NCBI GenBank assembly: GCA_002633005.1
Contig: NMRA01000198.1
Location: 178,480 to 238,479, forward strand
Source: Phoronis australis
Lineage: Eukaryota > Phoronida > Phoronidae
Direction: 5' to 3'
DNA: 60,000 nt
Shown here piece after piece: positions 1 through 10,600 of this stretch. The translations under genes and the position numbers were made by a program. Position 1 is the stretch's first letter. Each line of letters starts with the position of its first letter. A model generated the notes under the pieces. The model searched no databases. It was not told the origin of the DNA and worked only from the letters and a program-made list of their open reading frames with translations.

Positions 1-1663
1 ACAACAACAGATCTGTTAATGCAATACCGTTTTATAATATTAATACAACTACAGAGCTGTTAATACAATACTCATTGTACTATTTGCTCAGATTAAAACT
101 AATTTCTGAGCTTTGAAAGAACTGGCGTTCCCTATTGCCTCAAACCATGTTTGGCGCATAAAGCGACCTCTGTGACAAGCCAGCTTATTGAGCCACATCG
201 GAAATAGTAACCAACTATCACTTCTTTCCTAGCTTGGAAAGACTTTCTAATTTGAGTAATGTACATTGATTAGTGGTCTAAGACAGAGGTGAGTTCTTTG
301 GAAAGAAAGTTGGTTTATAGCAGATACAGGTATCTGCTGTAGAACACGTGACTTTAAAATCTTATAAGATTATTGCTTCTAAAATACAAAGGTGCTTATT
401 TTGATCATTGTCATGTTGCCTTAAAAGCAGTAATAACACATAGCACATAATATCCAATGAAAGCAATTTTACTTCGATCAAATTTCCTTGAACAGCGTCA
501 AATCTGCAAACGTACGAGCGATAACAAATATCAGCTTGTTGTATGGAGCTTTTAAAAGACACGTGTCATCTTCCAATGTGGGGCTGATGTGGAAGCGGTT
601 GAGTACATTTTGAAGAAAAATAGAATTAATTTCCATTTGGCGACATTAAAGTATGGCGTTATTCAAAGTGGTATTAAATTCCTGCTTTCTACCAAAAGGT
701 TTTCATTTAGGTCACTTATGAAACTTTTCATGTTCCTTTCTCAGTGTAAACGTTATCCCTGGAGTCGGGAAGAACTGAAAGTTGTTTATTTCTTCAGACC
801 ACCTCACGCCGTGACCTGAACTTTTATGAGCTCCGAGACTACGTTCGTAACTGTAATTTCCCTAAACCAAAACAGTGAATGTACATTTCTAAAACACATT
901 AATCTCAAGTTATTTAGCTTAATGCACAACACTCTAACTTCAAAAACAGACAAACCTATTGTAGGACACATCATCTTTCTCCCCAGCCGAATGCAATGAC
1001 GTTCGTCAAAAATGAACCACATTTTTTTCTCATGTACTGCAATTATGTCCTTGCATCCCTTTCATCACGAACGTAGTATTGCTCAGTGTTGTCACAGTAA
1101 TAATCGCGTGCTTATTTTGATGTTGGAGAGTGAAAAAGTGTGGTTGATGAAGCAAGTCGAACTTCTTTATGAATTTGGCTAGGTCACGCCAAACCACGCA
1201 AAATCATCACGCGGGTGAAACCTTACGACAGTACAATAAAAACCTTACCTCCGTGTAGTAGCATAATGGCAACCACTAACGTGGTTGGTCGGCGGGGTTG
1301 AAATATAGAAAAGTGAATACATGGAAGCAGTCTATAGACAAGTTTAGTCTATTTCTCTTGAATAAGACAAGGTTTCTAGCCGCCTTGCCTCACAAGGGCT
1401 TTGCAATGGAACGTTTCCCAGGTAAAAACAGTCGCGAGAACAGAATTTCGGTGCATGAAGATAAAAAACACCTTTGTTCGCGAAAAAAATGTGTTGGCAA
1501 AAGAGTCTGTTCATACGTTCCGTGTTGTGAGCTCTCTGGCGGAGGAAGGTTATCTTTCACGGAATAGATCTTTGAAATATGACGAGTACGAGCAATACAC
1601 ACTTGCATGCATTGCACCGCGCATGATTCACACAAAACAAATAAAGTTGTTGTTTTGTTACAG
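1..1663 (+). other. Intron 2 of copy 1 (shared with copy 2 from about 215)
   Basis: No coding exon is visible. From about 215 the sequence aligns colinearly with 50167 onward in the second copy, with small indels. The first 210 bases have no counterpart there, so the recognisable duplication begins about 215 or was later interrupted. Confidence 0.55.
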
Positions 1664-1747
1664 TCAGAATTCCTTCTTTCTACACCATGCCAAGGACAAT
1701 AGAAGACGCAGTATCTGCCGGATGGAGTAAAATTGACGACTGTTCCA
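1664..1747 (+). CDS. Copy 1, exon 3
   Basis: Acceptor CAG at 1661-1663, donor GTAAGT at 1748, phase 1 at both ends. It encodes the start of the first module, including MPRTIEDAVSAGW and an IDDC segment. It differs from copy 2 at 3 of 28 residues. Confidence 0.78.
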
Positions 1748-4700
1748 GTAAGTGTCGTCAGGGAAACTCAGTGGGAATTAGATAGTAACATTGTCAGGCA
1801 TCTTTCATTGGTTTTGGATTGTTGACAATTGAAACTAAACAATATTTCACAAGTAGACACAAGTATTAGATTATTTGAACATGTCTAATTTATCTTAATA
1901 GACGAAATAAACTCGCAACTCAGTTTTCATTAAACGGGCCCCAGGTGTACTGTGGTGTTACCGACTTCGACGTTCAGCTACTGTTAACGTGTGAAGTTGT
2001 TTCCAACCTTTGTTGTTTTTCGGTCAGTTCATGGTAATGTCTGTCAATGCACAAATGGTTAGAAACCCTTGTAGATTTAACTACTCAAACCTCCTTTCAG
2101 CCAGCTTGAAGTTCCGTGGTAACCGTTACGTGAAGCAAGATGACACAACTATCATGCTCCTGTTTGCCAACGAGGGTCGGCTGGCCGGTATGCAAATAGC
2201 AGTAAGAGAGAAGCGTTTTTACATTTACAGAGAATTTAAACAGTGACACTGCTTGGAATTTCCACTAACAAACTCCTAAGTGCAAAAGGCCCATGGTTTA
2301 CTAATTGTTTAATCGATTGTCTTCGCTAGAAAATTAATAAGTGCATTAACTGATGACAACAAACCTCTGGCGTTAGTTCATTCTAACCGTGTGCACTACA
2401 TTTACACCGTTTCCTACAAACGTACATGTGACAGGTCAGTGAGCATTTTGCTCGATGTTTGTCGGTAACCCGTATCGAGCTACGCGCTGAACAATCTTCC
2501 GTTTGAAAACGGTCACCTTCAGCTGTTCGTCTGCGCTGGACCTTACTAGCCTCACCTAATTGTTAGCATGTATGCTAACAAACAAGTCCTTTATTCAGTG
2601 AATACCAGATGTTCCATTCAAATACATGCAAACCAGACATAGAGTCTAACGCGGAGACACCGATTCATTTTTCATGCGTGTCTAATCATCAAGTCGTATT
2701 AACAAAGCAAACATCCTCCACAACGTTTTAGGTTCTGCATTTTCCGTTTATAGGCTTCCCTTTCAAGCATTTGGTCCGACCTTATTTGCGCGGCACCACA
2801 AAAGTAAAAATGTAACGTTTTCTGAATGTACGGGCTACTACTATCGTTATTTAACGCAACAACCAGGACGAGAAATACTTGACATCACGTCCACAAAAGC
2901 TTCTGTTTGCCCATACCTGGTGGGTGTGCCCTGAGTTATACGATGACACTTGGCTTTCTCAATTTCTACTGGTTTATGACCCTTGGTCCCAATACATTGT
3001 GTGCCAGCAAAACTAATGAAGCAAAATAGGGCCTACTGGCTGTCAACTACTTTCTAGTCTTAAGTTATAAAAGTCACATTTCTTGTCCAATTTTCAAAAT
3101 TCACAATCATAATCACGTGTACTTTTCCGGAACTACTCAAATAGTTTTACACTCTTTAAAAACTTCTTAAAATGAAAATTAAATACTGTGTTTACATCCA
3201 TGTTGGTCATGGACATGTCCTCGCCTGATTATTCATGTTAATCTCCAGAGAACGATACCATGAGCTGAAGCTAGATGATTTCTTTGAAGAAAGCGGCGGA
3301 TTTTAAGCTCAACGAACCGGCCGAAATGCTCAAATCCGACCGGTAAGGCTGTCAGCGTAGGATTTTTTCATGGTTTAGAAAAAGATAGGGAATGACGTAT
3401 CAAATGTGCGTGTTTGTAATTTTGGTAACCTTGTGGAGCTTTTTATATTCGGCCATTGAGCACTGTGGGCATCTTAGTGTTGCAGATTCTGCCATTATTG
3501 TTTTCTAGATCCCTAAGGACAGCGCCCCTACCGGTGACATGAGATCTTATTTCATTGAAGAAGCAAACTCGTTCACGGCCACTGCTTACTTTGTCGATCC
3601 TGGTAAAAACTTTACGTGTTCATTCAAAGTACTTCTTTAACTGATGACACCGCACCACAGACAATGACAAATTGATAATGATATTTGGCTGGAGTGATGT
3701 TGGTGATGATGAGGAAGAAGATGGTGACTGTCACGATATCACCGCCTCCCATGACTACGGCGACATTATCGATGGTGTGACCATCTCATAATTACTCAGT
3801 GCGGTTCACTAAGTATTACGACGAAGTGTGACGGACTTTTAGTATCTGACAGTTATTTGAATTATTTTTAGAAACAATTGACAAATGCTCACTTGAACAA
3901 CATTCAACGAAACGTAGTACGGATTTGTAGATTCCCTTTGCTCATATTAATATTGGTATTTCTAGAAACCATCTGCACTGACAAGGAGACAAAATTCCCC
4001 GACATGTTGAAGTTTCAACGCGGCCAATATTCAGATGGCAATTTTATCGAAGCCCCAATGAACGAGAACGATATTAGTAACGTTGCATATCCATGGGAAG
4101 AGGGAAAGTGCTTCTACTTGATGGGTAAGTACACTATTTTACATTGCTACGAAAGATAGCATTGTGGAATGTTGTTTATCATGGCTTCTCATTGGTTTAA
4201 GTAATGGAACCGATGTCATAACATTCAGTTATTCCCATGGGTTGAAATCTGTTTAATGTTACGTAGTATTGCGACCACCTGTGACTTGAATAATTGCAAT
4301 TTATTAAAACGGGCAGTCAAGTAAACAAAATCAAGGGAACGCCGATCCCGTGGCTAAGCCCAAACAATTACCAAGTACAGAAAGCGTGTGCACTGAAGTG
4401 GTGGTGATATGATTGATAAACTTCCGACCAATCATGCGCATTGATACCCACACACGGAATTCCTTGTGTCGTTCATCATGTTTCCACAGGGTCACTTTTC
4501 AGTATAGGTGGCGCTGTGTCAGAGTGTGGATGATTAAGTACCTTTTAGTGGCTCCATCTAATGTTAATTGGCTGACATTCACATTGCATGAATGGGATCA
4601 CTATCGAGTTGACAGTCCTTCCCAAGTACTGGGAAGGGATAATGTAAAGTCAGAGAAAACTTTAGTTAGACGGCTGTGTGTGTGTTCGCCTACGCGCACG

Positions 4701-6470
4701 TGCGTGTGAACACTGTCATACGTCTACGGATAAAATGCAAATTACATCAATTTACTTTAGCTTATTGAGGTTGAATACGTTTTGATGCATTGATTCATTT
4801 AGTTTCGGCAGGAGATTATATTATTTTTGCATTGGTATATGTATCCGTGTATATATTATTTATATTTATGATACCAGCATGATATAAGAATACTGCCAAT
4901 GTTTGTGCCATGGATCAAGATGGTGATCATCATGGCGTCAACGAAGACGAGGATGATGAGATTGCCATGGAAACGCTAATCATGTTTGTACTCCTTCTTT
5001 ACACTTTTTCTTTCTTATGAATGAGCTTAACTAGTCTTTGAAACAGTTAACGCACCTTCGACGATCCAACCCATTTCAGGAAAGCACTACTGGCCAAAAC
5101 CGCCCACTAGAACCACATGTGACGATAGCATGCCGTTTTTCTTGCTCTACAATGGTGGGCAATTGACTGCCTTTGGGTGGATGTTCTTTGGCGACCTACA
5201 GTCGGATTACTTTGAAAGACCTACTACTTCAGACGCCGAGGTAAAATTATCAACGTCTTTGTGAGTAATAAAATCCAGTGGAAATCTTCGTATTGATGAA
5301 TTTTGAAAACTTCTTTTGAAGTCTTCTAAATGGGTAAACGTGACCTACGCTTTTAGCGTATTACACGGCAACTGTGGGAAAAAACACTCGCTAAGGACCA
5401 TAATGTCCAATCTGTAACATAGGGAGTATGACTTTTTATTTGATTCCTGCCTTTAACTTGGAAAGTTGACGCCAATAATGCCTTAGCATGTGACAGAACG
5501 ACGATTGGTTGAAATCATCAGAGTTTAGTATACTTTTAAGAATGCTTCAACCATACTCTCGTGTTTTGCCGGGCGAGATTCTCGTGTCTACGGAACGCAC
5601 TCCTGATCATCTGCTGTGTGCTAAGGTTCCCACGTGACTGAATGCAGGCAACTGCCCGCCGCTTCGTTCTGAATGTCATTTTTTGTGAAAGCAACAAAAA
5701 AGAAATCACGTAAGTCTTCGCGACTTAATAGCAAAGCATGTGATGACACTAGCTTTATTCGCGAGTGTATTAAGTCTATGGAACGCGCACCAGGTTGGTC
5801 CAATGTCTCACCAGATACGTCCAGTGAATTCAAAGTTGCCCTCTCTTTTACAGTGTAGCAATCTACAGTTGGTTGTGGTTGCTAGGCTCATCAGGCATGC
5901 GCCGGTTCTGCAGTGGCTTCGTTCCGTCGGCACTAGGCACTCGCAAGAAAAGATAGTCTGATCACTCTCTTGTAATTCTTGGTGTTATCTCGCGAAGACT
6001 TGCGTAAACTTACGTTTTCGTCAACCGGCTTAGACAAATGACTCTTTTGTGAGCCGGTAGTCGTTATCGAGAATCAGTCAAATATTCTGGTACCCTTTGT
6101 CACATCGCCATCTTATTGCCTCGTGTAGCACTGGCAGAATAGTTAAACATTCTGGATGGTTGAACCGTGCACCCATGGCCTTAAGTCTGTCACTAAGTGC
6201 TCTTGAGTGTCCAGATTGTCCACCTTGTTGAAGTGATGACTCGGTCATAACAAAATACGCGTTTGTTGTGCTAGTTGCCTGCTTTACATGCATGATGGCA
6301 AGATACTTGTCTACAACTATTTGGCGGTTTTAACACGTCTTAAAATGATTGAAACTCAATTTCAGAGAACCATGATAAACGTTCCGCGATGCCTTTATAG
6401 CGACCGTCTGGCTGGCCGTCTCCGAACCATGCATGTCTATTTAGACTCGCCATACAACAACTTTTGCTGA
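1664..6470 (+). CDS. Secreted two-module protein, copy 1 (exons 3-8; 5' end off window)
   Basis: CDS = join(1664..1747, 2101..2201, 3509..3602, 3966..4124, 5080..5240, 6366..6470). Each exon has AG and GT borders and the phases run 1, 0, 1, 1, 0 to a TGA stop, so the reading frame is unbroken. The missing first two exons (signal peptide and a short linker) are visible in copy 2 at 45562 and 49161 and must lie left of the window. The product has no enzyme motif that I recognise. It resembles a family of small secreted invertebrate proteins that I recall only as uncharacterised; shared hallmarks are TAYFVDP followed by IC, a W-x-KG-x-C-x3-MG-x-HYW stretch, a GG-x-L-x-AFGW stretch, and a TMHVY...C ending. 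It lies tail to tail with ENPP. A poly(A) signal follows at 6637. Function unknown; confidence in the gene model is high. Confidence 0.8.
2101..2201 (+). CDS. Copy 1, exon 4
   Basis: Acceptor TTTCAG, donor GTAAGA; enters in phase 1 and leaves in phase 0. It encodes the strand-rich part of module 1, with RYVKQDD and LLFANEGRLAGMQIA. The last segment parallels LLYNGGQLTAFGW in exon 7, which suggests the two halves of the protein are related. Confidence 0.8.
3509..3602 (+). CDS. Copy 1, exon 5
   Basis: Acceptor TTCTAG, donor GTAAAA; phase 0 in, phase 1 out. It encodes IPKDSAPTGD, RSYFIEEA and TAYFVDP, the most recognisable stretch of the family. It joins exon 4 directly in frame; two apparent exons between them were rejected (see rejected list). 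Confidence 0.8.
3966..4124 (+). CDS. Copy 1, exon 6
   Basis: Acceptor TTTCTAG, donor GTAAGT, phase 1 to phase 1. It encodes ETICTDKETKF, then APMNENDISNVAYPWEEGKC and YLMG, the start of the second module. It differs from copy 2 at 7 of 53 residues. Reading upstream of the acceptor into a hydrophobic run is intron sequence. Confidence 0.8.
5080..5240 (+). CDS. Copy 1, exon 7
   Basis: Acceptor TTTCAG, donor GTAAAA; phase 1 in, phase 0 out. It encodes KHYWPKPPTRTTCDD, then MPFFLLYNGGQLTAFGW and GDLQSDYFERP. The MP-F-LLYN-GG-L-AFGW core matches the module-1 LLFANEGRLAGMQ core in layout. Confidence 0.82.
6366..6470 (+). CDS. Copy 1, terminal exon 8
   Basis: Acceptor TTTCAG at 6361-6365, phase 0, ending in TGA after NNFC. 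It encodes the C-terminal cysteine pair region, with PRCL and TMHVYLDSPYNNFC. The terminal cysteine probably pairs with the PRC cysteine, since the protein is secreted; that pairing is inference. Confidence 0.8.
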   Translation, partial: RTMINVPRCLYSDRLAGRLRTMHVYLDSPYNNFC

Positions 6471-6636
6471 GCGGATTCGTTACGGAAAAGAATTGTTTCA
6501 CTGCTTTTCTTTATCGACTATTCAAGGCATAGTATATTTTAACAAATGCTAAAGCAACTGTGTTGCTGGCGCAAATGAATATGATTTGTATTTTTATGCG
6601 AATTCTTATTACTCATAAATATTTTCTCTCTACAGC

Positions 6637-6642
6637 AATAAA
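6637..6642 (+). terminator. Poly(A) signal AATAAA of copy 1
   Basis: An AATAAA hexamer lies about 165 bp after the copy 1 stop codon. It falls just past the point (about 6615) where similarity to the copy 2 locus ends, so the two copies probably use different 3' ends. Confidence 0.5.
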
Positions 6643-6953
6643 GTAAAACAAACAGTGCAATTTGTTCGTGTTGATTTTAACAAAATATATACAGGGCAGT
6701 AGAAAGGGGGAGTGAGGTATGCTTGAATCTTGGCGGCATCCAGCACTATTTAGGAGGGCCAAAAATGAGTCGAGAAAGTTACAGGGAAACACGTAGAAGA
6801 GAAATAATCGAAACAAATTGCTAATTCACGCGGCGGGGCATGTTGTTAGGGTTCTCCCAGTTAACATTTCGCAGCATACGTCGACTAGGCAGTTGAAACG
6901 GGCACTGTACCACACTTCAGAGTACTCCCAGAAAACATGGTTTTGGATACAAA

Positions 6954-6971
6954 TTTATTCACAAATTTATT
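6954..6971 (-). terminator. Two poly(A) hexamers of ENPP
   Basis: Reading the minus strand, AATAAA occurs at 6971-6966 and 6959-6954, about 300 bp after the ENPP stop. With the copy 1 signal at 6637 on the other strand, this gives two convergent transcripts ending about 300 bp apart. Confidence 0.45.
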
Positions 6972-7272
6972 CTGAGTCATCAATTTAAAGCGACAAATGT
7001 TAGATAATGCAAAGCTCCATTTTCTCCCGATCCCTCTCTGACAAATGATAATGAGAGTCAATTGTGTGTTTTATTTACTTCAAGAAGATAAAGCCACCGA
7101 CACTTTAGAACAGACCTATTGTGAGCGTTTATTGAAGGAAGGCCCCAGACCAGCTGTGGGATACCCTAGCTTGCTTCCCAGGATTCATACTCTGACGTCA
7201 TTGATATCGTATGAAGCCGTTGGTACAGACCAATAAAAAATTCATCTCCATGGCGTCCTCGGGTCGTTTTCG

Positions 7273-7605
7273 TCAATCTGTCTGGTCAAAGAACTTCCCC
7301 TTTTCAAAGAATTTGTCCACTAGAATGAATGCGGCAACTATAAAACCATGCCAGTGGTAACGACAGGAGCTGGCCCCATTAGTTGTATCTTTAATAAACT
7401 TGCTGACGACGGTCAAAGAACCATTATTCGGCGCAGGTGTAAGTCCGGCCAGTTTACACGTCAGGGGGTAGACATCGACGCTATTAAACGGTTCAGAAAC
7501 AAACCCCTTTTTGAAGTTTGGTCCCCTGGCGAGGAAAAACGCCTTCATGTTCATCAAGTCATTATCGTAGCCGTGTCCACCGACGTATGTCCAGCGTGCA
7601 TTGTA
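7273..7605 (-). CDS. ENPP exon 5 (terminal)
   Basis: Acceptor TTTGCAG, phase 0, stop TGA at 7275-7273. It encodes GGHGYDND with the last metal-binding His, MKAFFLARGPNF, EPFNSVDVYPL and GLTPAPNNGSL. After the catalytic domain come about 50 residues with a short hydrophobic run at GFIVAAFILV and a charged tail, as in membrane-anchored NPPs. Confidence 0.92.
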   Translation of the reverse strand, partial: YNARWTYVGGHGYDNDLMNMKAFFLARGPNFKKGFVSEPFNSVDVYPLTCKLAGLTPAPNNGSLTVVSKFIKDTTNGASSCRYHWHGFIVAAFILVDKFFEKGKFFDQTD

Positions 7606-10600
7606 CTGCAAACAAAAATGTGGAAGCAATCATGAACGGTAAATTTGGTTACTAGAGTATGTTAAGACCATCGCTCTGAGTCCACAAGTGCAATCATTGC
7701 CAAATGTAAAGATGGACTTAATGGCTTACTTTTGTCTGCTTCACCGCGATAATCACCTTTCAATTCAAATAGCTGTGAATATCACACCCACAAAATGATG
7801 TTCTATTCACTCCCCTATTCAATACAACTGTTATCGGCCGTTTGTTGTTTTTGCTGGGTTCTTGCAGTGACGTAATATAGCACGAAAAGACAACTTCACC
7901 TATACTGTGACGAGCCTGCATATGAGTGATTAAACTGCGTACTTTGTTAAAGCTTTGCTATGACTGGCTAGCCCAATTCATCTAAAATAACAAAACTCCG
8001 TTGAAGTTAGGCATATTTTTGAAGTTTTGTAAGAACTCCACACATAAAACTTCTGCATTCAAAAGCGAAAAACAAGTGTCTCACTACACCAGTCACCCAT
8101 GTTTTTCGTGTCCCACCACACCGGCCACCAGTGTTTTTCCAAAACTCATCACAGTGAAACAGTTGTATATCGTGCGTTCGAGTTTTTTCACCTACATTTG
8201 GTTTCATAATGTGATATCTCACCAGCTAGATTCGAGAAAAGTAGCTGTGAAGTAGGAAACACAAAGAAACTTTAACAAAATAAAATTAAAAGAAAGATTA
8301 TATATCATTTAGTAACATCTTTTGAGTCCAGTTTCCAAAATACAAAAAATTCATCCGCCCAGAATACATATGAGGAGCAAAGTAACGACTACGTCAAAAC
8401 AATTTTGCTCCTCACATTTTCCAAATTGTCCAATTATTGCGCTGATATGAAGAGCGATAATCGCTACACATTACGTGGAAGCAAATTCTTGAGGATACAT
8501 TAGCAGTGCTCGATATGGGGACCAGCAGGTCGCCAATGCGACTTCAGATTGTGCTTGGCGACCTGGGAAATCCCGAGACATCACGAAGTCGTCACAGCGA
8601 GTACCAAAGCCAGAAAATAATTCCCCCAAAATTCGTTTCAAACTTTGTGGTCACTTTCAAACTTTATAATAATTCTTGACATCAGTGCATATGCCACCTT
8701 CAGCAGTCAATTCACATCAAACTGGCGGATCTAGAATATCATAAGCAGGGCCCAACATTTTGTTTAGCAAACAATCGCGCAAAGCACGGCTGTAGAGGCG
8801 CACAGCGCCGAATGGTGGGACGTCGGGTGGGAACCCCCCTCCCGCCAAGGAGAAATTTTTGTTTTTGTCTCTAAAAACAAGGATTTTCCTTGATCTTTGA
8901 AGTATTATCAAAAAAAAAAAACAGAAAAAAACTGAGAAAGTGTAAAACTGAAAATTCTTTAATGCCGCACGGTCGTCTGCCAAAGCGCGCATGCTATACT
9001 ACTGTGCCATCACGCTTCCACTTACACTATCATACTAAGAGACGTACTTGTTTATAGTCCACAGCGTTTGCGCAATAACCTACTTCTTTCCGTAATACTT
9101 ATTAAACGCTTTATATTTGCTGCAACCAGTTCGTAGCGAAAGTTGTTGAGTTTAAAATAGTCTTCACTTGGCTAAATAACCAAATCCATTTTTTGTGTTG
9201 GCATTCACCACGCGATTGCTTTGGAAATCGTCTTAATTTCAGTGTTTGGCAAAGAGAGAAATATGAATTTCTAAGTGATTCACTAAGGCTTCGATTAAAA
9301 TTTACATCTTACCAGTAGGCTCTGTCTCTTCATCATCACTCAGATTCCGTTTTCTTTGAAAAAATGAATTAATTTTCATCATTGCACACTGGAGCAGACG
9401 ATGGAGATGGAGTGGTAGTGCGCAGCGCCACTGCCGGTCGCCTGGGATATCACGTACACAACGAGCGGGAGCGTCATTACTTAGCCATCGTTCCGTTACG
9501 ATTGCGCCGATCGTCCGAGTTGGACACGTGCAATTGGGCCTGAGCCTCCCACCCCCTCAAACACACACGCACACACAAACTAAAACTTCACATATTGTTA
9601 AATCTTGTTTCAACCGCATAATGTTAATTACTGGAGTTATTTGCTCACGATCTTACTGTTTTATTTTTTTGCGACAGCCAATGGGGGGGGGCGTTTAACT
9701 TACGTTAACAACTTGCCAACCTTCGTCAGGCATGATGACGATTTCCGATATTCTGGAATTGTGCTTATAATGCAGCCTCTCAGGGATGTCCTTCTTTAGG
9801 TAGACCGTCATGTTTGGGTGAGCATTCTTCAGCGCGTTGTACAACTCCATTGTCTTGTTCTGTTTAGGTATTACATGACCTATTGTGCCAGTTACCGGAA
9901 CTGAGTGGACAAGGGCTGACATATTAACAAATTTTGAGATGTTGATCATCTTCTTCTTGGGGTCTATATTGGTCATCCCGTGGTCACTGGTCAGAATGAT
10001 GTTGACCTTGTCCAGAAGATCATACTTCTTGAAGGTGTCAAGAAGATAACCTAGCACTGCATCCAGATCCTCAATCTTGCCAAGTAACCATTCAGAATCC
10101 GGACCGTACCTAACATAGAAGAATGGTACGCATGGTAAGTAAGCATTTTTTAAGATACAGTGTACGTTTACATGCATTTAGAAACCTTGCACAACAAGAG
10201 CGATTTTCGCAAGCGAACAAAACGTATGGTTCAGTGAGGGAGAGAATCAAGGCTGCAGGCGTCTAGTTTTTGATGTAGTGTCAAATGAGAAAAGTGGGTT
10301 TTGTGTTCAATTGCTTTTCACATAACTATGATATGATGAAAAAATCAACATCATCCACGACATGAATCTTCAGAATGGCACAATAACCTCGACACACAAG
10401 CAGCGATACGTAAAAGGTATCTCCATTGTTTCGACACAGACAAATATCAATACGTTTAACACTTTTGCGGAAGGAGTGAGGGTCGGAAAAGTATGCAGTC
10501 GTAAGAATTTCGTAAATTTTAGAATGTCAGTTCAACTTTTTTGGTTATCCGAATAGTCCTGAAGACGAAATGACACTTTGCTTCAATGTTATCAAATCGC

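Larger units (their letters stand above)
215..6615 (+). repeat. Segmental duplication unit 1
   Basis: Exons and introns align along their whole length with 50167-59130, including non-coding stretches such as the run-up to exon 4 and the region around 5300-6300. The partner is about 2.5 kb longer because it carries a 2.34-kb LINE and a 146-bp MITE that are absent here. Confidence 0.8.

Noticed and set aside
2754-3342. Two extra exons (2754-2803, 3251-3342; in copy 2, 52679-52728 and 53170-53260) with AG/GT borders and conserved sequence
   Set aside because: Including them forces a stop or a phase clash in both copies, whereas exon 4 joins exon 5 directly in phase 0 and gives the family-typical sequence. 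They are conserved only because the introns are duplicated.
3878-3965. Open upstream extension of exon 6 with a hydrophobic LLILILVFLE run, suggesting a membrane segment
   Set aside because: It is intron read-through; the acceptor TTTCTAG gives the correct phase and the family sequence begins right after it.
7348-7635. 95-codon plus-strand frame across ENPP exon 5
   Set aside because: Antisense shadow of a recognised exon.
8717-8992. 91-codon minus-strand frame ending in DILDPPV
   Set aside because: Contains a poly-F/L run from an A-rich stretch and looks like repeat DNA; no domain recognised.
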